64,000 nt of DNA from Amoebophrya sp. A120 (taxonomy: Eukaryota > Sar > Dinophyceae > Syndiniales > Amoebophryaceae), in the NCBI GenBank assembly GCA_905178155.1, contig CAJINV010000003.1, forward strand, positions 3,608,370-3,672,369. Reading direction: 5' to 3'. The notes beneath the pieces were generated by a model. That model saw only the letters and a program-made list of their open reading frames with translations, did not search any database and was not told where the DNA came from. Numbering within the stretch: position 1 is the first letter of the stretch; each line of letters opens with the position of its first letter. The position numbers were made by a program, and so were the translations under genes. This document shows, one piece after another, positions 46,313 to 55,389 of this stretch.

Positions 46313-47848
46313 TTACATTTCAAACACGTCGTCTAGAGCCTGTGCCAAGGTCGCTTCCTCATTTGTCCTCATTACATTGGTGGCAGTTGCACCATTTGTG
46401 GGTGATATGTCAACATGATCGTCTGTATTTCCTGCTACTCCACCTTCCTCCTCCATTTCTTCGTCGCTGCTGCCGTAGTTGCTCAAATCGTCTACTGGAT
46501 ACCGGAGCAGGGCCGCGATTCCCGACAATGCCGCCAACTTTTCCCCCGTCACGTGCTGCGAACTGAAGACGACTACGGAGTCCTTCCGGCCATTCAGCGA
46601 GCGGCAGGAATCGACTAGGTTCACGTACTTTTGGCGTTCCTTCAGATCCGCTTTTTGCCGGAACAGCGCGTCCGTGACAAGGAGCTTCTGCACCGCGCCG
46701 TTCTGCAGCGCCACCGACACCTGGGCGGGTCCGTAACAGGCCCGGTCCGGGTCCTTCTGCAGTCGCTCGTAGAGCTCGTCCAGGGCCCGCACCTGCTCGC
46801 CCGCCTTCGTGCTGGCGATGCGCTTCGCAACGGCATCCTGCTCCAGCAGCTCCTGGAGGCCCTGCTTGTTCGCGGTGCTGCACGAAGCTTCGAAGAAAAT
46901 TTCGCTGATCTTCTTCACGCCGCCGTCGAGGTTGAGCGCCTCAATGTTCCTGCCGTTGTCCGCTTTCAGGTAGGCGAGAAATTCGGTTTTCAGGAACCCA
47001 GGCCCGGCGAGCACCACGCACTTGATGTTCTCGAAGTGGACGTGCAGTTTGATGCCCTCGACGATCTTTTCGTAGAACTTTTTCAGGGCCTTCGAGAAGT
47101 TGGCCTTCTCGAACCTCCGGTTTTTCGGTAAAAACACCTGCACCTTGAAGGCGACCTTGGCCAGCACGCCCGACAGAAAAAAAAACTGCGCCAGTCCCTG
47201 GGCCTGGTCCATCAGTAAAACGCAGGTGTCCGCCGCTTTTCGGATGTCCGAGGCCTCCTGCAAAATGTCCAGGTGAACCGTGTCCCAGCAATCCTTGTAA
47301 ATCGTCATTTTCTCGTTCAACTCGAGACTGATCGTGTGGTACGCGCCCAGCGCCACGTGCTCGTGTTGCTCGACGTTTTGCCCCGGAAACCGCAGCTCAT
47401 CGCCCTCCGCGTCGTACTCCGATTCCTTCGTAATCTCGATCGTGAGCCGAACCCGTCTTCGCTCTTTGCTCACTGTTCCGGTGGCTTGGGCTTTCTCGAT
47501 CTGTTGTACATAGAAGTTTAAATTTTCATAGCGGATTGTGGCAAAAAGCTGCATGATGTACCTCTGTCCGCCTGAGGTAGAAACGGAGCGAAGAGCGAAA
47601 ACACCACTAGAGGTAGGGGCAGCAGCACTCAGGACAAAAAGCTCCATGTTTACATTTTTGGAACTAGAGTAACACACTGTAAAGTAACCCGGGGCAGCAG
47701 TAAGTACCTTTCGCCACGTCTGGGCTGTGATGCGATCACCCACTGCAACCAGATTGTACAGGTGCCACATGTCCTCTGATTCCTCTGGAATGACGACGAC
47801 CGACCCAGCTGAGGTCGCCGCGTCGATGTTTTTCCGCAAGAGCTTCAT
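46313..47848 (-). CDS. PELO: Pelota/Dom34 ribosome-rescue factor
   Basis: Two exons (47708-47848, 46313-47500) give 442 residues. It matches Pelota from the first residue: MKLLRKNIDAA, then PEESEDMWHLYNLVAVGD, GAYHTISLELN, FEKANFSKALKKFYEKIVEGI, VVLAGPGF, FRQKADLKERQKYVNLVDS and FSSQHVTGEKLAALSGIAALLRYP. Pelota with HBS1 and ABCE1 splits ribosomes stalled in no-go or non-stop decay; it resembles eRF1 but lacks the GGQ loop, and none is seen here. The last 60 residues, after the conserved domain, form an acidic tail longer than in animals. The 207-nt intron has no stop and keeps the frame, so an unspliced reading would give 511 residues; homology across the join shows it is an intron. A Pelota call is secure. 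Confidence 0.95.
   Translation of the reverse strand: MKLLRKNIDAATSAGSVVVIPEESEDMWHLYNLVAVGDRITAQTWRKVLTAAPGYFTVCYSSSKNVNMELFVLSAAAPTSSGVFALRSVSTSGGQRYIMQLFATIRYENLNFYVQQIEKAQATGTVSKERRRVRLTIEITKESEYDAEGDELRFPGQNVEQHEHVALGAYHTISLELNEKMTIYKDCWDTVHLDILQEASDIRKAADTCVLLMDQAQGLAQFFFLSGVLAKVAFKVQVFLPKNRRFEKANFSKALKKFYEKIVEGIKLHVHFENIKCVVLAGPGFLKTEFLAYLKADNGRNIEALNLDGGVKKISEIFFEASCSTANKQGLQELLEQDAVAKRIASTKAGEQVRALDELYERLQKDPDRACYGPAQVSVALQNGAVQKLLVTDALFRQKADLKERQKYVNLVDSCRSLNGRKDSVVVFSSQHVTGEKLAALSGIAALLRYPVDDLSNYGSSDEEMEEEGGVAGNTDDHVDISPTNGATATNVMRTNEEATLAQALDDVFEM
47501..47707 (-). other. stop-free 207-nt intron in the Pelota gene
   Basis: The donor is AAAG|GTACTT and the acceptor ACAACAG|ATC, phase 0 on both sides. 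It is 69 codons with no stop. The spliced junction TWRK-IEKAQ restores the Pelota alignment, which has no room for the insert, so automated annotation is likely to fuse it into the protein. Confidence 0.85.
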
Positions 47849-48025
47849 GCCTTGTCGGTATCGTCCATGTTAACTGAAACAGGAAATCGATAAATCGACT
47901 TACGTAAACTACCTTCTCGTTGCCCTCAGGCACAAGAGAGGGTGCGGCGCGTAAATGAAATCATAAAGGTTGTACAATGTTTTTACATAAACGAGCGAAT
48001 TCGTCATAGAAGTGCTTGTTACTCA

Positions 48026-48371
48026 CTTACTTTAGCCGGGCTTCGGCCAGTTGCGCTCTTGTAATGCTCTGGATCGAATAGGAAGATGGAAAAAGCATCA
48101 TCGAAGGAATTTCTTCTTTTTTTAGGAACGGGATCTGCACGAGTCTCCTGATGATCTGCACCAAACCACGGCCATGAATGGCTCGCAGTAGTTACTGCTG
48201 CATAAGTAGAGCGATAGAGATGATCTAACAAATTCATACCGAGGCAGGTGGCGTTGCAAGAACAGCCTCTTCCAGACAGGCCTCTGCATTTCCATCCCAC
48301 GTCATGCTTCGAGGCACGTGACCGACAATTCTGCTCGAACACTCGCTTTTTTGGGCGCATGAAAAGACCAT
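48026..48371 (-). CDS. small hypothetical gene (at least two exons)
   Basis: Exon 1 (about 48239-48371, ATG start) and exon 2 (about 48026-48148) join in phase 0 with good signals (donor GTATGA, acceptor ATCATCAG). Together they encode about 85 residues. Exon 2 ends at a strong GTAAGTGAG donor, and a short open stretch near 47.93 kb could be a third exon before Pelota. The visible protein has a nuclear-signal-like PKKRRNSF and a DDAFSIFLFDPEHY segment; no family is recognised. It is packed between two genes with only about 125-180 nt on either side. Confidence 0.4.
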
Positions 48372-48496
48372 GTGTGTGCTGTGCTTACTTCGAATTTTCG
48401 GTGTGGTGATGCGCACGCGTTAGAAAATAGGCTTCTACTCGTTATATTACATCTAGATGATAATGCACCGTACATGTACAATTCTGCGCTTTATAC

Positions 48497-50002
48497 TCAT
48501 GTTCTCGGTGATCCTTGAGGCGAACTTTGCGACTGCAATCTCATCCACTCCCACCATTTTCTCTTCGCCATCTGGTCGCCGTCCACCGGCGCGGCGCCAC
48601 ATCCGCTGTAGTATCCAAGCCCTTCTTCCTTGCCCGTACTTTCTGAGTACGGGCGGCCGTAGCTCTGCATCATCTTCTTGTCGGCCGCCTGCAATGCGTT
48701 CGCGTCCTGACTCTCCGCCAGCGAGAGATCCGACAGGTTCAGCACGACTTTCGTTCCTGTCTCTGCGTACTCATTCGGCGGACGTGTTCCGCCTGCTGCG
48801 AGTGCGGTTTGTTCAGGAGCCCCCGTTGGCGCGGTCGGTCGTACGACCACCATCTTTTCAAAGTGGTGCTCGCGGTAGCAGGCGAGGCGCTGGCCGGATT
48901 TCTGGACTCTGTCGATAAAATCCGTGTGGTATTTGTCGTAGTCGATGTTGAACGTGTTTTTGAAGAACAGAAGCAACTCGGACACATCCCCCTCCGCGTC
49001 AAATTGCACTACTTGCAGGGGCTTGTTCATCCCTGCGTTGTTCCCGTTTGCTTCTCCCGCTTTTTTGCTGTCTTTAGAAGAAGGGATAGTGTCGTCTTTC
49101 TGCACGAGCTTGATGGACATGTTGACGCGAATCAAATTCTGCAGCACCACCGCGACGTAGTCGAGCCCGAAAAAGCGGTGCCAGTGCATGTGGTCCGCGG
49201 TGTGCAGGAGGTTCTGGTGAAACGGGAAAAACGGCAGACACGCCACCTGCAGGTGGAGCCAGTACTGGCTCGGCGGGTAGTTCAGGCCCATTATCACGTC
49301 CCGGCGCCAGTACTCCTCAAACAGCTGCCCCGAGGTGCTGGTGTTCGAAGCAGGTGTTGGGTCAGCACCGCCTTTGGGAGGATTGGGCGCGGCCACGTTG
49401 CGCCAGTAAAAGTCACGGAAGGCCTCGTCATTCCAGAAAGTGTCTTTCACCGCGAGCTTCGCATTGTGCCGCAGCTCGTTCAGCAACCGCAGCCCCTCCA
49501 GTGGCCGCTCGAACAGGTACCGAAAATCTGGCAGGTGGGCGAACGTCGGCACGCAGAGAAGGTGACAACAGGTGAGCGAGAGGAGATCGTCGAACACCAC
49601 GACGCGGTCGGTTTGTCGCCGGATCCCGATCTTCAGCGGGAACCGCTCGCATCTCTCCAGTCCCAACGCAAACCCGGCCAGCAAATTTTCCGTCTCTGTG
49701 ATGGGCACTTGTTGCAGGCTCGCGCCGCACGAGTTGCAATTTCGCATGGACTTCGCACAATTCTTCCCACATTTTGCGCAAACCTTCACTTCGTTGGTCA
49801 GCATTTTCAGCCTCGCGAGCGGAAACTTCTGTCCGTAGGAGACAATCGACGTACCCGGGTGCAGTGGCGTCTGGTTGAGATCGGGAGAGCCAACGGTCGG
49901 AAACACGTTTGGTTTCGCACCGGCGTAGTACCACCGCCCCACACCGCTGGAGCAGGTCTGCGAAAAGGCGCCATGCTGCAGGTTCAAGTTGTTCGGAAAC
50001 AT
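48497..50002 (-). CDS. zinc-ribbon protein with possible HIT-like core
   Basis: A single exon of 501 residues with an ATG at 50002. Residues about 70-100 hold a zinc ribbon, CAKCGKNCAKSMRNCNSC. The following 250 residues resemble the histidine-triad superfamily in layout: VVVFDDLLSLTCCHLLCVP corresponds to the strand pair that precedes HIT catalytic loops, and QYWLHLQVACLPF sits where the triad would be, but only one histidine is kept, so the usual catalysis is unlikely. The segment HMHWHRFFGLDYVAVVLQ follows. The C-terminal 100 residues are variable. I do not know the biological role; the HIT relation is a structural guess from motif order. An aprataxin, CwfJ or GalT-like relation would be alternatives. 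Confidence 0.6.
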   Translation of the reverse strand: MFPNNLNLQHGAFSQTCSSGVGRWYYAGAKPNVFPTVGSPDLNQTPLHPGTSIVSYGQKFPLARLKMLTNEVKVCAKCGKNCAKSMRNCNSCGASLQQVPITETENLLAGFALGLERCERFPLKIGIRRQTDRVVVFDDLLSLTCCHLLCVPTFAHLPDFRYLFERPLEGLRLLNELRHNAKLAVKDTFWNDEAFRDFYWRNVAAPNPPKGGADPTPASNTSTSGQLFEEYWRRDVIMGLNYPPSQYWLHLQVACLPFFPFHQNLLHTADHMHWHRFFGLDYVAVVLQNLIRVNMSIKLVQKDDTIPSSKDSKKAGEANGNNAGMNKPLQVVQFDAEGDVSELLLFFKNTFNIDYDKYHTDFIDRVQKSGQRLACYREHHFEKMVVVRPTAPTGAPEQTALAAGGTRPPNEYAETGTKVVLNLSDLSLAESQDANALQAADKKMMQSYGRPYSESTGKEEGLGYYSGCGAAPVDGDQMAKRKWWEWMRLQSQSSPQGSPRT

Positions 50003-50400
50003 TCTGCTGAGTATCCTCTTGATTACGACCTTAGATTTATTGATTCTCGAGGAGATTATTCATCGGGCAAAACGTGCTAGAACGGCCTCTCTCTGGAGAA
50101 ACAAGTAAGCCACAGTCTTTCGGTCTCGTACTTTTGACGCCACCGTATCTATTGATCGAAAGTTGAGATGAAGCAGAGTTGTCGCTGTTGCTCTGTCGCT
50201 GAAAGGAAAACACAGTTGTGGTATTCTAGCGAACAAAGATGGTTCTTGCCTTAAAACAAAAACAGATGATCCCTAAACATTCCAGAGATCAACTCAGGGC
50301 AAAGATGCACGCGAAAAAAAGTGCACAAGAATGATTGGCCGTGGCGTGCATCATGTGAATTTCCAGTACGTGGTGCCAGTCATGTCGATCGTCCAGCAAG
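50003..50400. other. intergenic, nothing recognisable
   Basis: A spacer of about 400 bp between EngB-type and zinc-ribbon genes. No frame of interest. Confidence 0.5.
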
Positions 50401-52401
50401 TCAAAATCTTGCTTGTGCGATTTTCATCAGATTTTCTTCATCCCTTGCAATACTTGCTAGGGAAACACGAAGCTCCTGCATGCCTATGTTTTCCAGCGCC
50501 GAAACAGCGTGGATGTACGGATGAATCACTTGCTGCGTTGCGTCGTCTTTCCCGCTTCCATCCGCATGCACCTGTTGGGCGAGGTTCAGCATCTGCTCCA
50601 TGCAGTTGTGCAGCTTCCATGGATTGCTTTTATCACACTTGGTCAGCACGATCTGGATCGGGATCTGGTGATTCAAACACATGTCCCAGAGCTTCTCGTC
50701 GCGATCCGTAAAGCCCAGATTCACATCGATCAGGCTGACAATGCGCTTCAGCCGCTCGACCGGCTTTGTCACTTCCAGGTAAGCATCCATCATGAGCTCC
50801 CAATCCCGCAGGAAATGCTTCCCCGCCTTTCCCGCGAACCCGTACCCAGGCAGGTCGATCAGCATGAGCCGGCCGCCGATCTCGAAGCGAAACAGTTGCC
50901 TTGTGCGCCCCGCCGTGCGGGACACGGGAGCGAACGACGGTGCATTAAAGAGCTGCCGCCCCCGCACCTGCCTCTGTCGCTCCCTCTGTTGCTCTACGAG
51001 GTTTCCGTCCGTGGAGTTTAAACTGTAGGGCAAGGCGCTCTTTCCGTCGACGGACTGGAGCTCGTTCTGTTCGTCCTGCAATCCTGCAACTTTCCCGCGA
51101 CTACGGTCATGCGGGTGCACACCGGTGCCGCCGGTCTGTGCCTCCAGTTTATCTTGCCGACGTTTGGCTCGCCACTCCGCCTTCGAGAGCCAATTCCCCG
51201 TGTTTGGCTCGCGCAAGCCACTGAAAGTCACTTCGTTGCTGTCGAGGGTCAGCTTGTTAGAAGGGTCGTCGCTCAACTTTCGGGCCGCCTTGTCGATCCG
51301 CCCCTCGCGCAGCATAAATTGATGGACCTTCTTCGTGAAAGCGCGGTCCTCCGTGTGGTCAATCTTCACGAGTGATGCCTTTTTCTTTGCCAGATTCTCG
51401 GGTGACAACTGCTTGCCCAGCTGCTTGTGGTCAATCTTCGGTTTGGTCCCGGTCTCGCGCGCCGCCCGGAGAGTACGCCGCTTGGCCTTCACCAGGTTCA
51501 GCTCGCGGCAATAAGCCTTTACGTTGTCTGCCAAAATGCGGCTTGTGGTGCCGACCGTCTCACGCTTTAGCACCTTGTTCGTGTCGATAATGCGCTGCTT
51601 CAGCGTTTCCTCCATCGCCCGCTTGCCGCGATCACGACACAGCTTGCTCTGCAGCGCCCATCCTGGCGCCTTCACTCCCTGTCGCACGAGCTTGCCGTAA
51701 TGGCTCCGGGCCCGCCGCGTTTCTGCGGTCTTTATGATCTTCATGTGCTGCTTCCACTGGACCTGTTGCTGGCTCCGTTGCAGCCGGGGGCGCGACCGGG
51801 ACAAAATAGAAAAGGCCCGGACAGCAGGTTTCAACATCTGCAGGATGTTGTTCTCGGCACCAGCCACACCGCCAGGTCGTCGTCCACTCGACGTCCCCTC
51901 ATGGCCGCTAGACGTAGATTTTTCAAGTAGAACAGTACGACCTGCTGCTCCACCTACTGCGCTTGTTCTCTTTCTACACGCGCCACCGCCCCCGCCCCCG
52001 GGGACAGTCATGGTGATCCGCCCGTCGGCGTCCTCGTGTCCGAGCGGAAAGACAGGCTCAAACCGGCCTCGAGCGAGGTTGGCGCGATCCCTCGTCTCGT
52101 GCAACCTGTTTACGTCCACCCGGTTCAGGTTGTGCTGGCTCAGCAGGGCGTTCACCAGAGTGCTCTTCCCCACGTTGCTTTGCCCCATAAACGCGACGTG
52201 CGGTGAACACGTCCCACTGCCGGCGTCCAGAATTTTCTCCATCGTGTCCTTCACAAGTACCGGGTGACCACGGATATCCAGGTTCCACAGCACCTTCGCA
52301 TACTCCAAACAACCGAGCTCGGCCACTGAAATTACCTCGCTGGGCCGAAAAAGGTGCACAACCGGACGTGCCAGCACGGGCTTCGGAGAAAGCAAATTCA
52401 T
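50401..52401 (-). CDS. EngB/YihA-type ribosome-assembly GTPase with about 400-residue insertion
   Basis: A single exon of 666 residues from ATG 52401; the frame extends four codons upstream without an ATG. The N-terminal part leads to the P-loop GQSNVGKST (about residue 69), the EngB signature. The switch region SRTAGRTRQLFRFEIGG and G3 DLPGYGFAGKAG appear only near 490-520, then VLTKCDK (G4, about 587) and VSALE (G5). The domain is thus complete but split: about 400 residues lie between G1 and G2. The insert has a glycine run, then a basic K/R-rich region resembling ribosomal or nucleolar tails. EngB proteins assist large-subunit assembly in bacteria and organelles, so an organellar (mitochondrial) role is likely. 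No obvious presequence is seen at the chosen start. Confidence 0.9.
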   Translation of the reverse strand: MNLLSPKPVLARPVVHLFRPSEVISVAELGCLEYAKVLWNLDIRGHPVLVKDTMEKILDAGSGTCSPHVAFMGQSNVGKSTLVNALLSQHNLNRVDVNRLHETRDRANLARGRFEPVFPLGHEDADGRITMTVPGGGGGGACRKRTSAVGGAAGRTVLLEKSTSSGHEGTSSGRRPGGVAGAENNILQMLKPAVRAFSILSRSRPRLQRSQQQVQWKQHMKIIKTAETRRARSHYGKLVRQGVKAPGWALQSKLCRDRGKRAMEETLKQRIIDTNKVLKRETVGTTSRILADNVKAYCRELNLVKAKRRTLRAARETGTKPKIDHKQLGKQLSPENLAKKKASLVKIDHTEDRAFTKKVHQFMLREGRIDKAARKLSDDPSNKLTLDSNEVTFSGLREPNTGNWLSKAEWRAKRRQDKLEAQTGGTGVHPHDRSRGKVAGLQDEQNELQSVDGKSALPYSLNSTDGNLVEQQRERQRQVRGRQLFNAPSFAPVSRTAGRTRQLFRFEIGGRLMLIDLPGYGFAGKAGKHFLRDWELMMDAYLEVTKPVERLKRIVSLIDVNLGFTDRDEKLWDMCLNHQIPIQIVLTKCDKSNPWKLHNCMEQMLNLAQQVHADGSGKDDATQQVIHPYIHAVSALENIGMQELRVSLASIARDEENLMKIAQARF

Positions 52402-52509
52402 CACAACTTCCACTTCTCGACATAGTATCTTCTTGCTGGTTCTTCATCCCCAGTAACGGTAATCCTTTTATATCACGGATGAAGTGAACAAATCACGGTG
52501 TACACATAA

Positions 52510-52920
52510 CTATCCAGCGCCTCGCCGCGTTGTCCGCTTAGTGTAACGCGTATCTTGCGACATTGGCAAACACAAAGTGAAAAAGCCTTCTCGACCATAT
52601 AATACCACCTGATCAACCATGCCGAAGATCAAGATCTTCATCAAATCGTGATCGTATTGCTTCCAAAGGTGATGACGTCCAACGCGGCCGATAGACAGAG
52701 ACGACAAAACCACCCACCATGAGATACTACAGCGAACGTGATTTCTGACTGAAAACGTTTCAATAGTCTGGCGCAAGCTAAGTTAGTACCTTTCAGGGCA
52801 CAGACATGTTCGAGTTCGCGCCGGTCACGGCAACATAAATGCTTAGCCAATCGGCCATCTTTCATGAAGCTCCCCTTGAGAAGCCGTTGGGCATTTAACA
52901 AAATCTCACTCGAATCGAGA
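52510..52920 (-). CDS. small hypothetical protein, 5' end unresolved
   Basis: Two exons fit in phase 1: about 52791-52920 and 52510 to about 52750 (donor GTACTA, acceptor TTTTCAG, stop TAG). The visible part is about 120 residues, with the stretch RLLKGSFMKDGRLAKHLCC in exon 1 and a hydrophobic C-terminal half containing KILIFGMVDQVVLYG. No family recognised. The first exon lacks an ATG at its start, so at least one more exon should lie upstream. Confidence 0.35.
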
Positions 52921-53261
52921 TGAACGAGAAGTAGAAGTTGTCATTCTACATTACTTAAGGAAACTTTCACTTTGTATCTCCGGCGTGTAGGAGAATTGTA
53001 GGACTTAAGATGGTGCACGAACCCGCCTGCGTGAGCGAGATACAAAACCAAAAAAAAAAATAGGACGTAGTACGATATCAAGTACCCCGATAATTTACCT
53101 CTGGTGTGCGAGTATTATTCCTAGCTTGTGACAGTCAATGAATGCATTTGAGCAAAAGTTGTCATGGAAAAAGACACACTTCTCTAAAAACCAAAAGCAC
53201 GAGCTATCGATCGAATATAAGAAAGAAGTAGTGACAAAATCCAGCACTTACACTGCTGCCT
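52921..53261. other. intergenic, nothing recognisable
   Basis: AT-rich spacer with a poly(A) run near 53050 and no supported frame. Confidence 0.45.
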
Positions 53262-53663
53262 TCACTCTTCAGCAGGGAGACATTGGGGCTCGTCCAATTT
53301 TGGAAGCAGAATCTCTGTTAAGTTGTAGCGGATATAGTAGGCAGCATGGAATGGCTCACCGAGCACGACAGCGACACTAGAACCCAATTCTTCCGTCCGA
53401 AAACCAATGAGCGTCTCCTGAACAACTATACGACTAATCATGTCGTGAGACGGATAAACGGCGTCACCGTAGCCTGGTAATTTCGCGCCGGGAGTCTTGC
53501 AGTAGTCCCGCGGGCTTATGACGTACCAGTAGGGCATGCCGGGTGTCTCCTCGAAGTCAACATTTGCAGCGAGTTGGCCCGATGTCAGTAGAAAACACCA
53601 CCACACCACACCCATGCAACGAAGTCTCATGCTTCCCCCGATTTGCTGCATTTCTGTACGCAA
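53262..53663 (-). CDS. possible secreted or membrane protein; may be the last exon of the gene to its right
   Basis: Frame of about 133 residues. An internal ATG near 53630 would begin a typical signal peptide: MRLRC, then GVVWWCFLLTSGQLAA. About 100 residues follow with two cysteines and an N-glycosylation sequon (NLT) to a TGA. Alternatively, an acceptor (GACCAG) just before the frame matches phase 0 with a GTACGT donor at the end of the upstream frame, making this the final exon of that gene. A strong GTAAGTGC donor just past the stop points to more splicing here. No family recognised. Confidence 0.4.
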   Translation of the reverse strand: MRTEMQQIGGSMRLRCMGVVWWCFLLTSGQLAANVDFEETPGMPYWYVISPRDYCKTPGAKLPGYGDAVYPSHDMISRIVVQETLIGFRTEELGSSVAVVLGEPFHAAYYIRYNLTEILLPKLDEPQCLPAEE

Positions 53664-53731
53664 CTGGTCATGTCATGTGGTAGGGGGGCACTCGCACCTT
53701 CATCCATTGTTCTCTCTGCGTACTGCCAAAT

Positions 53732-55285
53732 CTACACAAGTGTACTACCTCCCTGCTTCACTTTCCTGCGAAACAGACTTATACGTACGGATGTCGAGTG
53801 AAAAATCGTATTGCGTGTGCCACTTGAAGACTTCAGGTGTAAGGTGGTGTGAGGGCTTCTTATTTTGATATCTTCGCCTATCTCTACAGCTACACCTATG
53901 CTAGGGCCTTGGAAGCAGTCTCTTGATGCTGCCGTTGCAAGCCAAAAAGACTCTACAAATTGATGCCACACGGGCCGTGCGAGTCGTATTGTGGGCGAGC
54001 CCGAATCTAGAATCCCCTTCATCCCATCGAGGAGGGGATCGAAGAACCTGGCATAAGCTCCAAATGACGTGATCCTGTCCGTGACTGACCCGCTCTGAAA
54101 GATTGCGACGGAACGAAGATCCACTGTCATGTAAATTTCGTCGTTTTTAAAGCGCTCAAGCGTGGAAGGGAAGCGAAGCAAGAACCGGGCAGGCGCCGGC
54201 GCGTGCACGACAACCAGCTTCGACGACCTACGGACACCTCTCCTGTGAGGACCACCAAGCAACGGATGCCGCTGTCTGTTCTCGACTGTGCTGTCTTCGG
54301 CCCCCGACGAGAACGCGCAACCGCAGGCCGCGAGGGGTCTCTCGGAGTCGTCTGCGTCGTTTTCAACAACTACGTCATGATGGTAGACATAATTCACTAC
54401 ACCAGGATGTCGAGCGCAATCATCTTGAGAAAACCCATCTGCCACTCGAAGCACCTTCTCTCTGAAAACGTCGGGTGTCTTACGCCGCCACACAGCTTCA
54501 GGCCCCCACAGTTGGTGTAGTACCTGCCGCTCGTAGTTGTTCTGCATCATTTCCTCGGTCGTTGGCCAATGGGAACTACGGTGAGGTTCTTGGATATCGT
54601 CCCACGCATTCGCATTCCAGAAGACCTTTCCTCTTCCATTCTTGGAAAAAGTCGCCCGGTCGAGTTTGTGGTCCAGAAACTGTGGAGTGGCTTGATGGTC
54701 CTGAGCGTGGTCCCCAGATGAACCACGCTTGGGACGAGTGGCAGGTGATTTCGCCGAAGCCGGGGACGCTTTGGAGGCACCACGCGCGCCGCCCCCGCCC
54801 ACCGGCGGGATTTTCATCGGTGATCCATCGGACTCAGGTCGGTGTACGGTACCAGGCGGGGGGAGAAGCTCAACCGTGCCGTTTGTCGGAAGGGGGTGTA
54901 GGGGTTCTCCGTCGTGTGGTGTAGTAGGAGCCTGCGGCTCAGCAGTCGTGCGCCCAGGTAGTACTTCGGGCGGACCGCGTTCGGGAGTACCCGACGAGGC
55001 TGCACCTCCCGCCCCTGGAAAAAATGCCGAAAGGTGCGCCGCTTCGGTTGTTGTGGTGGTTGTAGTAGTGGTGGTCTTGTCTTGCGCTGCAGAGGCAAGA
55101 GTTATGAATTTGCAAAAAGTCGATATTTCTCGGAGGTGAAGCTGCTCCCGCACATAATGTCTAAACCTTCTCGAAACGCAGGCCAGTATCGTATAGCGAC
55201 TTTCAACTACAAACCATGCAAACACATCATGACTAGTAGCCCTAAGACCAGCTGTGTCACGTGAAAATGATGAACCGCCCATCAT
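53732..55285 (-). CDS. hypothetical protein with disordered N-terminal half
   Basis: A frame of 517 residues. The N-terminal third has a run of ten threonines and P/G/A/S-rich sequence. A more ordered region follows (about 220-500), with segments such as RFLLRFPSTLERFKNDEIYM and FWLATAASRDCFQGPSIGV. No family recognised. The ATG at 55285 lies directly after a strong GTAAGT donor, so the first about 65 codons may be intron; an acceptor CCTCTGCAG at about 55093 would then open the exon. The 3' end is also uncertain: a GTACGT donor lies 17 codons before the stop. Confidence 0.5.
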   Translation of the reverse strand: MMGGSSFSRDTAGLRATSHDVFAWFVVESRYTILACVSRRFRHYVREQLHLREISTFCKFITLASAAQDKTTTTTTTTTTEAAHLSAFFPGAGGAASSGTPERGPPEVLPGRTTAEPQAPTTPHDGEPLHPLPTNGTVELLPPPGTVHRPESDGSPMKIPPVGGGGARGASKASPASAKSPATRPKRGSSGDHAQDHQATPQFLDHKLDRATFSKNGRGKVFWNANAWDDIQEPHRSSHWPTTEEMMQNNYERQVLHQLWGPEAVWRRKTPDVFREKVLRVADGFSQDDCARHPGVVNYVYHHDVVVENDADDSERPLAACGCAFSSGAEDSTVENRQRHPLLGGPHRRGVRRSSKLVVVHAPAPARFLLRFPSTLERFKNDEIYMTVDLRSVAIFQSGSVTDRITSFGAYARFFDPLLDGMKGILDSGSPTIRLARPVWHQFVESFWLATAASRDCFQGPSIGVAVEIGEDIKIRSPHTTLHLKSSSGTRNTIFHSTSVRISLFRRKVKQGGSTLV

Positions 55286-55389
55286 ACTTACACAGCTTCA
55301 TCATCATCCAGCAAAAAGAAAAACTGAATGTATACAACTACAGCTGCAGAAATGAATCATTCTCCATCTAGATGAATCAACGCACCGGC

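Noticed and set aside
48809-50080. Plus-strand frame of 423 codons
   Set aside because: Antisense shadow of the zinc-ribbon/HIT-like gene; the minus strand has the CxxC motifs and the ATG.
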